Below are positions 46,626-54,291 of a DNA stretch of 64,000 nt, one piece after another. The notes beneath the pieces are model-generated. The model was given only the letters and a program-made list of their open reading frames with translations, did not search any database and was not told where the DNA came from. The stretch is taken from NCBI GenBank assembly GCA_900110635.1, contig FOEK01000010.1, positions 1 through 64,000 of the forward strand, read 5' to 3'. The translations under genes were made by a program, and so were the position numbers. How positions within the stretch are numbered: the stretch's first letter is position 1; each line of letters opens with the position of its first letter. Origin of the DNA: Lachnospiraceae bacterium NE2001 (GTDB taxonomy: Bacteria > Bacillota > Clostridia > Lachnospirales > Lachnospiraceae).

Positions 46626-49043
46626 ATGATAATTGATGGTAATAAATATTTTATACTTAATACGAAGAGTACAACATACGCTTTCAGGGTAATGGAGTCA
46701 GGACATCTGGAGCATCTTTATTACGGGAAGAGGATTCGCGTTACAGATAATCTGGATGGATTGATCGAACGTCAGGAGTTTATGATGGGCAACAACAACG
46801 CTTATAGTCCTGATTTTCCATCACTCACTTTGAATAACGTATGTCTGGAGGCATCCTTTGAAGGAAAGGGCGACAACCGCGAGGCCTTTGCTGTTATTGA
46901 GAATTCAGATGGCAGCAGAACCTCTGACTTTGTATTTGAGTCGGCAGAGATTGACAACGAAAAGAAAGATCTTAAAACTATGCCGTCAGCGTATGATCTG
47001 GAGGGCGCCAGTCTGGGGGATAAGGATTCCGTATCAAAGGGCAACCATCTACACGTTGTGCTTTTCGATAAATATAATGAGCTGAGACTTCACCTTGATT
47101 ATTATGTATTTGAGAATACAGATGTTATCACCAGAACATCACGTCTTGAAAACTGCGGTAAGGCCTCTGTAACAATAGATCAGATAATGTCAGCACAGAT
47201 TGATTTCCATGATAGCAATTATGTTATGTCAACCTTTAATGGCGCGTGGGCTCGTGAAATGTCACGCAAAGATATACCGTTAAGAGCGGGAAAGCATATC
47301 AACTCCAGCTACACAGGTACCAGTTCAAGCAATGCCAATCCGTTCTTTATGCTGTCGTCACCTAAAACAACAGAGAATACTGGTATTGTATATGGGTTTA
47401 ATCTGATATATAGCGGAAATCACACAGAGATAGCAGAGGTAAATGAGTTTGATAAGACTCGTGTTCTGTGGGGAATAAATCCCCGTGGTTTCAGCTGGGA
47501 GCTGGATGCAGGAGAGAGCTTCGAAGCACCAGAGGCAGTTATGACATTTTCTAACGCAGGCTTTAATGGAATGAGCGTTAGTTTACATAACTTTGTTCGC
47601 AACCACATCACAAGAGGGGAATGGGCAAAGAAAGAGAGACCAGTTCTTCTAAACAGCTGGGAGGCTGCGTATTTTGATATAAATGAATTCAGACTGCTGA
47701 AGCTGGCCAGAGCTGGCCGTGATGTTGGCGTGGAGCTATTTGTTATGGATGATGGCTGGTTCGGTGAGAGAAATGACGACCGACATTCTCTTGGAGACTG
47801 GAAGCCTAACCTTAAAAAGCTTCCCAACGGTCTGAAGGGGTTATGTGATAAGATAAATGAATTAGGGCTGTCATTTGGCATCTGGGTTGAGCCTGAGATG
47901 GTAAATGTTGACTCCAATCTATACAGAAAGCATCCTGACTGGGCTATTCAGATACCCGACAGGCCTCACTCCGAAGGTCGTAATCAGAGAATGTTGGATC
48001 TCTCGAGACCTGACGTACAGCAGTATATTATTAAAGCTATGTCGAAGCTTTTTAGTTCTGTCAATATAGAGTATGTAAAGTGGGATATGAACCGAACTCT
48101 CACTGATGTATACTCAGAATATATTCGTGATAATTTAGTTAGTAGCGATTCAGTATTATCTAAGAACAGACAGGGAGAGCTGAGTCATAGATATGTATTG
48201 GGTCTTTATCGTTGTATAAAAACTCTGACAGAGAGATTCCCTCATATACTCTTCGAGGGATGTGCTGCTGGAGGCAACAGATTTGATCTGGGAATACTCA
48301 GTTACTTTCCTCAGATATGGGCAAGTGACGATACGGACGCTATAATGCGCGCCCAGATTCAAACGGGCTACAGCTATGGTTATCCTCAGAGCTGCTGGGG
48401 AGCACATGTGTCTGGAGGGACTAATCACCAGACCCTTCGTGTGACTCCTCTCGAAACAAGATTCGCAGTTGCTTCATTTGGCAGTCTTGGTTACGAATGT
48501 AATCTCATAGATATGAGCAGAGACGAATTAAATAACATAAAGGATCAGATAGCAAAATACAAGAGCTTTAGAGGTGTCTTTCAGTTCGGTCAGCTGTACC
48601 GTGGAAGGACCTTTACAGATGATAAAAATGTTACAGAGTGGACTGTGGTTTCACCTGACAAGAAGAAGGCAGTTGGTATGCTTCTGCAGAGGCAGGCGGT
48701 TCCCAATATGCCATATCAGTATTATAAGGCCGTTGGGCTGGATGAGGACCTGTATTATCATTTCTACAACAGGGAGATAAAGGTCAGCATCAAGGAGTTT
48801 GGTGATCTGGTAAATGTAGTGTCACCAATTCATATCAGACCGAACTCCCACGTTCAGAACATAGTGGATAAGTTTTACAAGCTGGAAGGCGATTCTGATG
48901 CACTGAAGATGTTCGGCAGTGCCATAATGAACGCAGGCGTTAAGCTGCTACCTGCATATAGCGGCACCGGCTTCAATGAGAAGACCAGGGTATTCTCTGA
49001 TTTCAGCGCCAGACTCTATTTTATGGAAGCAGAAAAACTATAA
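46626..49043 (+). CDS. Alpha-galactosidase, glycoside hydrolase family 36
   Basis: An 805-aa cytoplasmic retaining alpha-galactosidase. The N-terminal beta-supersandwich (about 1-320) precedes the TIM barrel: FVMDDGWFG, GIWVEPEMVN, nucleophile Asp487 in YVKWDMNR, CAAGGNRFDLGIL, and acid/base Asp568 in WASDDTD. The size suits the tetrameric AgaB/RafA class. GATGAGG at 46614-46620 fits ATG 46626; an earlier in-frame TTG at 46602 is less likely. With GH2 and the symporter it suggests use of raffinose-type or galactomannan-derived sugars. Confidence 0.94.
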   Translation: MIIDGNKYFILNTKSTTYAFRVMESGHLEHLYYGKRIRVTDNLDGLIERQEFMMGNNNAYSPDFPSLTLNNVCLEASFEGKGDNREAFAVIENSDGSRTSDFVFESAEIDNEKKDLKTMPSAYDLEGASLGDKDSVSKGNHLHVVLFDKYNELRLHLDYYVFENTDVITRTSRLENCGKASVTIDQIMSAQIDFHDSNYVMSTFNGAWAREMSRKDIPLRAGKHINSSYTGTSSSNANPFFMLSSPKTTENTGIVYGFNLIYSGNHTEIAEVNEFDKTRVLWGINPRGFSWELDAGESFEAPEAVMTFSNAGFNGMSVSLHNFVRNHITRGEWAKKERPVLLNSWEAAYFDINEFRLLKLARAGRDVGVELFVMDDGWFGERNDDRHSLGDWKPNLKKLPNGLKGLCDKINELGLSFGIWVEPEMVNVDSNLYRKHPDWAIQIPDRPHSEGRNQRMLDLSRPDVQQYIIKAMSKLFSSVNIEYVKWDMNRTLTDVYSEYIRDNLVSSDSVLSKNRQGELSHRYVLGLYRCIKTLTERFPHILFEGCAAGGNRFDLGILSYFPQIWASDDTDAIMRAQIQTGYSYGYPQSCWGAHVSGGTNHQTLRVTPLETRFAVASFGSLGYECNLIDMSRDELNNIKDQIAKYKSFRGVFQFGQLYRGRTFTDDKNVTEWTVVSPDKKKAVGMLLQRQAVPNMPYQYYKAVGLDEDLYYHFYNREIKVSIKEFGDLVNVVSPIHIRPNSHVQNIVDKFYKLEGDSDALKMFGSAIMNAGVKLLPAYSGTGFNEKTRVFSDFSARLYFMEAEKL

Positions 49044-49079
49044 AGACAGGGTAAAGACAGGGGACGGTTCTCTGTCCTA
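49043..49079 (+). repeat. GACAG palindrome repeat with a partial second copy
   Basis: A partial unit (AAAGACAGGGT, 49043-49053) is followed by a full unit (AAGACAGGGGACGG...CTCTGTCC, 49053-49079), as if one copy had been partly duplicated. Confidence 0.7.
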
Positions 49080-49099
49080 AAAATAAGGAGGTAAGAAGG

Positions 49100-49684
49100 A
49101 TGAAGGTTAATTTTGAAAGTAAGGTTCCATATTATGATGTGGATTATCTGCAAGTTTATGTGATTGTAAAGGGGGAGGCTGATCTTACAGCGTCATTCTT
49201 CACTGGGGATGAGAAATCAGTTAAGATGGCAAGTGATGTTGTTAAAACCAGTCTTTCAATACCGCTTTCAAAGATATCAGGCGAGAGGGTTTCTGTTAAG
49301 AATCTTGAGCCTGAGATTCCAAGGATTATAGAAGGAGCGAAGGAGGCTATTGAGAAAAATATCGTAACTGTTGAATCCCTTACGATAGAATCAATCAAGA
49401 TAGCACCAGAGTCTGAACAACACATTCAGATGGTAGATAGGAGTAAACAGGTTCAGACTATGAGTCCTGAAGAAATCAATGCTTTAAGTCAAAAGGCTAT
49501 GCAGGAGGCTATGGCTCAGGCAGCAGCCCAGAGTCCGGCAGCTGGTCAGATTCCAACAGCAACCCAGAGTCCGATATCAGGTCAGATTCCAACAGCAATG
49601 CCATATCCGAAGTTCTGCCCGAATTGTGGCACACCTACAACAGGTGGCAATTTCTGTGGCGAGTGCGGTAATAAACTTAAATAG
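49100..49684 (+). CDS. Uncharacterised protein with C-terminal zinc ribbon
   Basis: A 194-aa protein, no signal peptide or membrane segment. Residues 1-125 are an alpha/beta domain (VYVIVKGEADLTASFF, IPRIIEGAKEAIEKNIVTVESL) that faintly recalls the end of an SPFH/band-7 domain. A Gln/Ala/Pro linker with a duplicated QSP..GQIPTA unit follows (about 145-172). The C-terminus is a CxxC-CxxC zinc ribbon (CPNCGTP, CGECG). RBS AAGGAGG. I do not recognise a family with certainty. Confidence 0.75.
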   Translation: MKVNFESKVPYYDVDYLQVYVIVKGEADLTASFFTGDEKSVKMASDVVKTSLSIPLSKISGERVSVKNLEPEIPRIIEGAKEAIEKNIVTVESLTIESIKIAPESEQHIQMVDRSKQVQTMSPEEINALSQKAMQEAMAQAAAQSPAAGQIPTATQSPISGQIPTAMPYPKFCPNCGTPTTGGNFCGECGNKLK

Positions 49685-49760
49685 ATACAAAATAAAATAG
49701 TTACAAGATTAAATGAGTGCGAGCTAGGATTTGTGACATTTTAGCAGGAGGTTGTAAAGT

Positions 49761-50399
49761 ATGGATGTTTCATTTATTACTGTAAATGCACAGAACAGTG
49801 TAAGGATTGATGCCGGAGAAAAGATAATCTACGTTGATCCATTTCAAATAGAGAAGAAGACGTCAGACGCTGACTATATCTTTATAACACACGATCATTA
49901 TGATCATTTTTCTATAGATGATATATTTAAAATCGTGAAGGCGGATACTATATTTGTAGTACCTCAATCAATGGAAAAAAAGGTTGGAAAGAAACTTTCT
50001 ACGGATAAGGTATATCCGGTTGAACCTGGTAAAACATACGAGGTGGAGGGCATAGCCTTTGAGACTGTCGCTATGTATAACAAGCTGAAGCCATTTCATT
50101 TAAAGAACGCTGGCTGGTGTGGATATATATTAGATATAGCCGGTAAGCGTGTATATATTGCAGGAGATATAGATGAAATCGACGAAGCAAAGAACGCAAA
50201 ATGTGATGTGGCTATGATTCCTATTGGTGGATTCTACACAATGGATTATAAGGATGCCGCACAGTTAATTAATGCAATGAAGCCAGAGGTCGCAATTCCG
50301 ACTCACTACGGTACTGCAGTGGGTAAGCCAAGTGATGGTGAGGATTTCGCAGAGCTTGTGGATGACAGTATCCAGGTGGAACTAAAACTAACATTTTAA
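49761..50399 (+). CDS. Metallo-beta-lactamase-fold hydrolase, UPF0173-like
   Basis: A 212-aa cytoplasmic protein with the metal-binding THDHYDHFS motif near residues 45-53, the Asp ligand in VYIAGDIDEID, and a last His in AIPTHYGTAVG. This is the compact UlaG/UPF0173-like group, whose natural substrates are mostly unknown (phosphodiester, lactone or ester hydrolysis). AGCAGGAGG precedes ATG 49761. It is monocistronic or loosely linked to the cyclase-family gene downstream. Confidence 0.85.
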   Translation: MDVSFITVNAQNSVRIDAGEKIIYVDPFQIEKKTSDADYIFITHDHYDHFSIDDIFKIVKADTIFVVPQSMEKKVGKKLSTDKVYPVEPGKTYEVEGIAFETVAMYNKLKPFHLKNAGWCGYILDIAGKRVYIAGDIDEIDEAKNAKCDVAMIPIGGFYTMDYKDAAQLINAMKPEVAIPTHYGTAVGKPSDGEDFAELVDDSIQVELKLTF

Positions 50400-50456
50400 A
50401 AGACAGGGGACGGTTCTCTGTCTTAAAAACAAGACAGAGAACCGTTCCCTGTCTTT
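50399..50456. repeat. Two GACAG palindromes in head-to-head array
   Basis: Unit 1 (50401-50424, AGACAGGGGACGG...CTGTCTT) and unit 2 (50431-50456, AAGACAGAGAACCG...CTGTCTTTG) are inverted copies separated by 6 nt, a BIME-like pair. The two units can also pair with each other to form a long hairpin with a T-rich tail that would terminate transcription. Confidence 0.82.
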
Positions 50457-50484
50457 GTTTTTCATGAGAAGGAAGTGAAGTGGT

Positions 50485-51099
50485 ATGAAGATTTATGATA
50501 TATCCCAGGAGGTATTTGGATGTAATGTTTTTCCTGGGGATCCACAGCCAGAAAGAATAGTGCAGATGAAAATCTCGGATGGTGAGATATGTAATCTGAC
50601 AGCACTGAAGATGTGTGCTCATAATGGAACTCACGTTGATGCGCCTTTCCATTTTATTGATGGTGGTAAGACCATAGATGAGGTTGATATGCACCGTTTT
50701 GTGGGCTACGCTTATGTTGCATCTCATGATGGTGATATAACAGCTGAGGATGCGAGACAGATTATACAAAAAGCGAAGAGTGCAGAAGAATTAGTTGATA
50801 CAGGGGATGATAAGGCTTCGAACAGAATACTTGTAAAGGGAAAGGCCGTTATGACTGAAGAGGCAGCCAGGGTTTTTGCTGAAGCAGGAATACTCCTTTT
50901 TGGAAATGAATCTCAGACTGTTGGTCCTGAAGATGCTCCTATGGCTGTCCATCTTATTATGCTGGGAGCGGAGATAGTCCTGCTAGAAGGTATAAGACTT
51001 TCAGAAGTAGAGGATGGTGTGTATTTGCTTAATGCTGCGCCAATCAATCTAGGTGGGGCAGATGGCGCACCGTGCAGGGCATTGCTTATGTCATTATAG
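50485..51099 (+). CDS. Cyclase-family protein (kynurenine formamidase-like hydrolase)
   Basis: A 204-aa metal-dependent hydrolase of the cyclase family (KynB-like): IYDISQEVFGCNVFPGDPQP at the start, and the metal motif HNGTHVDAPFHF (HxGTHxDxPxHF) near residues 48-59. The late segment ALLMSL closes the fold. GAGAAGGAAG precedes ATG 50485. No tryptophan-degradation genes are nearby, so the substrate is open. Confidence 0.87.
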   Translation: MKIYDISQEVFGCNVFPGDPQPERIVQMKISDGEICNLTALKMCAHNGTHVDAPFHFIDGGKTIDEVDMHRFVGYAYVASHDGDITAEDARQIIQKAKSAEELVDTGDDKASNRILVKGKAVMTEEAARVFAEAGILLFGNESQTVGPEDAPMAVHLIMLGAEIVLLEGIRLSEVEDGVYLLNAAPINLGGADGAPCRALLMSL

Positions 51100-51125
51100 G
51101 AAGTTAAAAGGAGGGGTTATGAGGA

Positions 51126-51191
51126 GTGTTATTGGTTGTTAGCCGATATATAGACGGTTACTGGATTGGCGCAGATGGAGTGTGCCAGTAG
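51126..51191 (+). pseudogene. Remnant of a cell-wall-binding repeat C-terminus
   Basis: The frame from 51126 encodes YIDGYWIGADGVCQ and then stops. This ending resembles the last repeat of choline/glucan-type cell-wall-binding proteins (GYWI-ADG). There is no upstream gene body; the cyclase-family gene ends 27 bp before. I read it as a leftover 3' end after deletion. Homology is short and uncertain. Confidence 0.35.
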
Positions 51192-51192
51192 T

Positions 51193-51252
51193 AAAATGTG
51201 CAAGTGGGGACAGACCTATGTGCAGTAGGGACTGTCCCTACTGCACATTTTA
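51193..51252 (-). repeat. GTGCA/GGGGACAG dispersed repeat, copy 2 (inverted)
   Basis: AAAATGTGCAAGTGGGGACAG...CTGCACATTTT (written in part). The reverse complement of the element at 9227-9282 aligns over its whole length with a handful of changes. Confidence 0.8.
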
Positions 51253-51344
51253 TCAATACTGTAATCATATTATTAATTTTTTGTCTCATATCTTTTGTAT
51301 CCTGCGGCACTCCTTCGAATGTGAAACAGGAGGCTCAGGATAGA
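51253..51344 (+). pseudogene. Lipoprotein gene fragment
   Basis: One frame reads VIILLIFCLISFVSCGTPSN followed by VKQEAQDRLE, a clear hydrophobic signal with lipobox FVSC. The basic N-terminus and start are missing, replaced by the repeat 51193-51252, and the frame runs into the end of the convergent gene at 51345. It looks like a decayed or truncated lipoprotein gene. Confidence 0.5.
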
Positions 51345-53015
51345 TTAGAAGTCGTTGTAGTCTCGATAATCGATGTCTACGATTGAACCGTCCATCGCGT
51401 TGATCGTTACTACGGCAACCCGATTTGTTTCGGTTGTATTTTCCAAGGTGAAACTCCAGGCAGGATAATATGTATAAGATCCTGAATCATCATCTGGAAA
51501 ATATGCAGCATAGTGAAGTCTTATACCACTCAGTTTTATATTGGTAGGGTAGTTGAGCTGGCTTAGATCCAGCATCTCTGTTATCTCTGAATTAAATGAT
51601 TTTTTTATGTGTTCAAAATCCTGCAGCTTAACATTTTCTATTACATCAGTGACATTTTGGGATATTGCTATATCTATGCTATAAAGTCCCAAACTGGTGT
51701 ACTTAATGATTCCTCCGTTCAAGTCGTACATAGTTATTGCATTTGGATCTTCCTCGTAGTCATTGTAGCTATCAATATAGAAGGCGTAACCATCAGTAAC
51801 ATATTTAGTCTCATCTATCATTTCTTTTGCCGCGTCGGTATATATGAAATTTGTGAAGTCTTTTTCAGTCTCTTGCGTAAGATTGTATTCTGCTAAAAGA
51901 TCCCTTTGTTCAGCTATATTAAAATAATTGATTGGGAGTCCCGGTACTCCAGCTTTTATTGAACTTATATAATCTGTATTAGAAAACATCAAAATAGAAG
52001 AGGTGTTATCACACTCTGAAGGGGTTTCAGCATACATTTCAGTATTTGCCATCCATATATAGTAATTAGCGTTGTTCATTTTGTATGAAAAGGCGTTTTC
52101 CGTAACAGTAAACTGGCCGTCAAACATTAATGTATGATCAAGTAAGCTTTGTGCATCTGATTTGAGTATTTCAATATCATCAGTGCAATTATTTGCTATA
52201 TCTAGCTGTTCTCCAGCCTGATCTTTATTTCCTGACACCATGAGGGTTTTAAAATCATAATCTGGAAAGTATTCTTTTATACTCTTTGGTTCAAAAAAGA
52301 TGTATCTGGTATCTAATAGACTGTCATATGCTAAAAGAAGAACAAAACGACAGTTGTTATAGTCGCCTTCATACATGTGAATATAATATGTCTCTTCATC
52401 ATCATCAACATTCTTATCAATCCATTTGTATTCATCAGGAAATGATGAGTTGATTACGATTGAGTCATTTTCAAGTGTGAAATATTGCTTTTGGTTAGTG
52501 ATCATATCTTCTATGGATTTATGCTTGTTATGGATAAAATGATATTTATAGAGCAGAGTGATGTAATCATACTCGTTGGTGTATGATATAGATTCTATCT
52601 TTTCTGCTGTATCGCCAAAGAGAGCTTTAACGATAGATTCCTCATTGCTCTCATTATCATAATACATATCTATATTATAGATATTAAGGCCATCCTGGTT
52701 AGGTATTTCATATTGAAGACTTCCACTAAAATTTGCATCACCGATTTTGAAATCATCTTTATATGCGACACTATTTCCCAAAACCTCCTGAAGCGTACCT
52801 GTAGCACCAGTTGAGATGTATAGAGCGTCAGAGACGGTCGAGGTTGGAGATGCTGCATCGGATATATCATTTGTATCGTCTTCATTGGAGGCTATGCTGG
52901 TTGATCCTTCATCCGTTCCGTAGTCATCAACTACGGTTGTATTGTTGCCACAGGCTGCCAAGGAAAGGCAGAGAGAAGTGGCAAGTGTTATTGTTAGTAT
53001 TTTCTTTAATTTCAT
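51345..53015 (-). CDS. Uncharacterised lipoprotein
   Basis: A 556-aa extracellular lipid-anchored protein: signal MKLKKILTITLATSL, lipobox LAAC (Cys22), an acidic Ser/Thr linker to about residue 65, then a large beta-rich region rich in Tyr and Asp. The C-terminus (VAVVTINAMDGSIVDIDYRD) resembles a PepSY-like end strand. No catalytic motif is visible. It is single, flanked by remnants and repeats. I do not recognise its family. Confidence 0.8.
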   Translation of the reverse strand: MKLKKILTITLATSLCLSLAACGNNTTVVDDYGTDEGSTSIASNEDDTNDISDAASPTSTVSDALYISTGATGTLQEVLGNSVAYKDDFKIGDANFSGSLQYEIPNQDGLNIYNIDMYYDNESNEESIVKALFGDTAEKIESISYTNEYDYITLLYKYHFIHNKHKSIEDMITNQKQYFTLENDSIVINSSFPDEYKWIDKNVDDDEETYYIHMYEGDYNNCRFVLLLAYDSLLDTRYIFFEPKSIKEYFPDYDFKTLMVSGNKDQAGEQLDIANNCTDDIEILKSDAQSLLDHTLMFDGQFTVTENAFSYKMNNANYYIWMANTEMYAETPSECDNTSSILMFSNTDYISSIKAGVPGLPINYFNIAEQRDLLAEYNLTQETEKDFTNFIYTDAAKEMIDETKYVTDGYAFYIDSYNDYEEDPNAITMYDLNGGIIKYTSLGLYSIDIAISQNVTDVIENVKLQDFEHIKKSFNSEITEMLDLSQLNYPTNIKLSGIRLHYAAYFPDDDSGSYTYYPAWSFTLENTTETNRVAVVTINAMDGSIVDIDYRDYNDF

Positions 53016-53229
53016 ATGAAAAACCCCTGTTTTTGAGTGGTGAGCCCTTCACCATTGGCAAGTTTTAACTTAGTTTAAATCATATATGTTTCAAACTTGC
53101 ATCAAGTGGATCAACTAAAAAACTGTTTTTTCAACCGCTGGTTGTTTGTTTTAGTTATTATTCGATGTTAATATAAAAATAAAGGATTAGCGATGTTTTT
53201 ATATCCAGGGAAAGGGAGGTATGAGAGAT

Positions 53230-53694
53230 ATGAGTATTGAGGATATGAGCAGATATGAGGGAATAGAGGGAAAAGAGTTTCTAATGCAATACTTTAAAGA
53301 TCACGGTATCACGGACGAAGAGATAATGCTATATAAATCCTGGGGTGGTTTTGATGAACTTGGAAGAGGAATAAAAGGTGATGATTATGGTTTGAGTTAT
53401 GCAGCGAGTCGAGTGGAAAAGATAATTGCGTATCGTGACGTTACTTTGGAAGATCTAAGAAAAGACATTTCCGTTGCTCCGTGGTTGTGGCCAACGACTA
53501 TGAGTTTTTGTAAAATATATGGTAATGCGCCTGATGTTATAAGTGATAACATAAAGAATCACTGCGGCATATACCTCTGTATTTATCATAACGAGAGTTA
53601 TTTTTTCAATGTTGGAAAAGAAGAGCCGACAGGGCCGGAGTTAGAGGAGATGCTGCTAGCAGGACATTGGCTGGTATATACCTACTCCGATTAA
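53230..53694 (+). CDS. Hypothetical protein
   Basis: About 154 aa, soluble, acidic, no signal peptide. Features: SIEDMSRYEGIEGKEFLMQYF at the start, a WPTTMSFCKIYG segment in the middle, and an HCGIYLCIYHNES strand. No family recognised. An ATG at 53221 is in frame, but it touches the GGGAGG; the ATG at 53230 is properly spaced and preferred. Confidence 0.6.
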   Translation: MSIEDMSRYEGIEGKEFLMQYFKDHGITDEEIMLYKSWGGFDELGRGIKGDDYGLSYAASRVEKIIAYRDVTLEDLRKDISVAPWLWPTTMSFCKIYGNAPDVISDNIKNHCGIYLCIYHNESYFFNVGKEEPTGPELEEMLLAGHWLVYTYSD

Positions 53695-53726
53695 GGGGCG
53701 TGCCGTGGTTTTGTGCAGGGGATGAG

Positions 53727-53753
53727 AGGGCTGTGTTTTCGCAGCCCTTTTTG
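53727..53753 (+). terminator. Terminator after 53230 gene
   Basis: AGGGCTG (53727-53733), 8-nt loop, CAGCCCT (53742-53748), then TTTTG. Its 3' half is duplicated directly behind. Confidence 0.8.
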
Positions 53754-53786
53754 TTTTATGTGTTTTCGCAGCCCTTTTTGTTTTAT
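53733..53786 (+). repeat. Perfect 27-bp tandem duplication of a terminator arm
   Basis: The unit beginning GTGTTTTCGCAGCCC and ending TTGTTTTAT occurs twice in tandem without change (53733-53759 and 53760-53786). Both copies of CAGCCCT can pair with the single AGGGCTG upstream. Confidence 0.9.
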
Positions 53787-53813
53787 TGATTTCATTAAAA
53801 ATTATGTTAGAAT
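53786..53813 (+). promoter_or_regulatory. Possible promoter of the cupin gene
   Basis: TTGATT (53786-53791), 16-nt spacer, TAGAAT (53808-53813); transcription would start near 53820. Confidence 0.45.
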
Positions 53814-53855
53814 AAGCGTATGTTATTTCAGTTTTACAAAACAAGGGGGTGTCAA

Positions 53856-54206
53856 ATGAATTTTCCAGATTTTATGATTAATGAGAAGAATAGGATTCCT
53901 GTTTCTCAGCAAAATACTCCTGATATTGAGGGCTATTACTATACTTCTAATGATGGAGGTCAAATGGCTTTTTGGATATACAAGGCAGACAGGGTTTCAA
54001 AAGAACACACTCATGATTATGATGAATGGATGCTTTGTGTTGAAGGTGAATATATAGTAACGGTAGATGGGATTGAGCATATATTACGTGCAGGCGATGA
54101 ATTGTTCATTCCAAAGGGTAGTGTGCAGGGCGGAAGAGTAAAAGCTGGAACTCGCTCCGTTCATGCTTTTGGTGGTCAGAGAATAAAAGGGGATTTTTCA
54201 AGATGA
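53856..54206 (+). CDS. Small cupin-domain protein
   Basis: A 116-aa single-domain cupin. Metal-site motif 1 is HTHDYDEWMLCVEGE (about residues 50-64) and motif 2 LRAGDELFIPKGSVQ. AAGGGGG at 53843-53849 sets ATG 53856. Such proteins bind or isomerise small metabolites, or sense them. A C-terminal remnant of a near-identical gene lies at 58830-58892, so the gene was duplicated. Confidence 0.85.
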   Translation: MNFPDFMINEKNRIPVSQQNTPDIEGYYYTSNDGGQMAFWIYKADRVSKEHTHDYDEWMLCVEGEYIVTVDGIEHILRAGDELFIPKGSVQGGRVKAGTRSVHAFGGQRIKGDFSR

Positions 54207-54291
54207 TTTACTACAACAAACGAACTTTTTTAATTTGTGAAGGGAAAAGCTAATAAAGAATACCGATAAATATTGAGAGGGACGGAATAAT

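Noticed and set aside
53733-53786. CRISPR-like direct repeat
   Set aside because: Only two adjacent copies without spacers; it is a tandem duplication of a terminator arm. I saw no CRISPR array or cas gene in the window.
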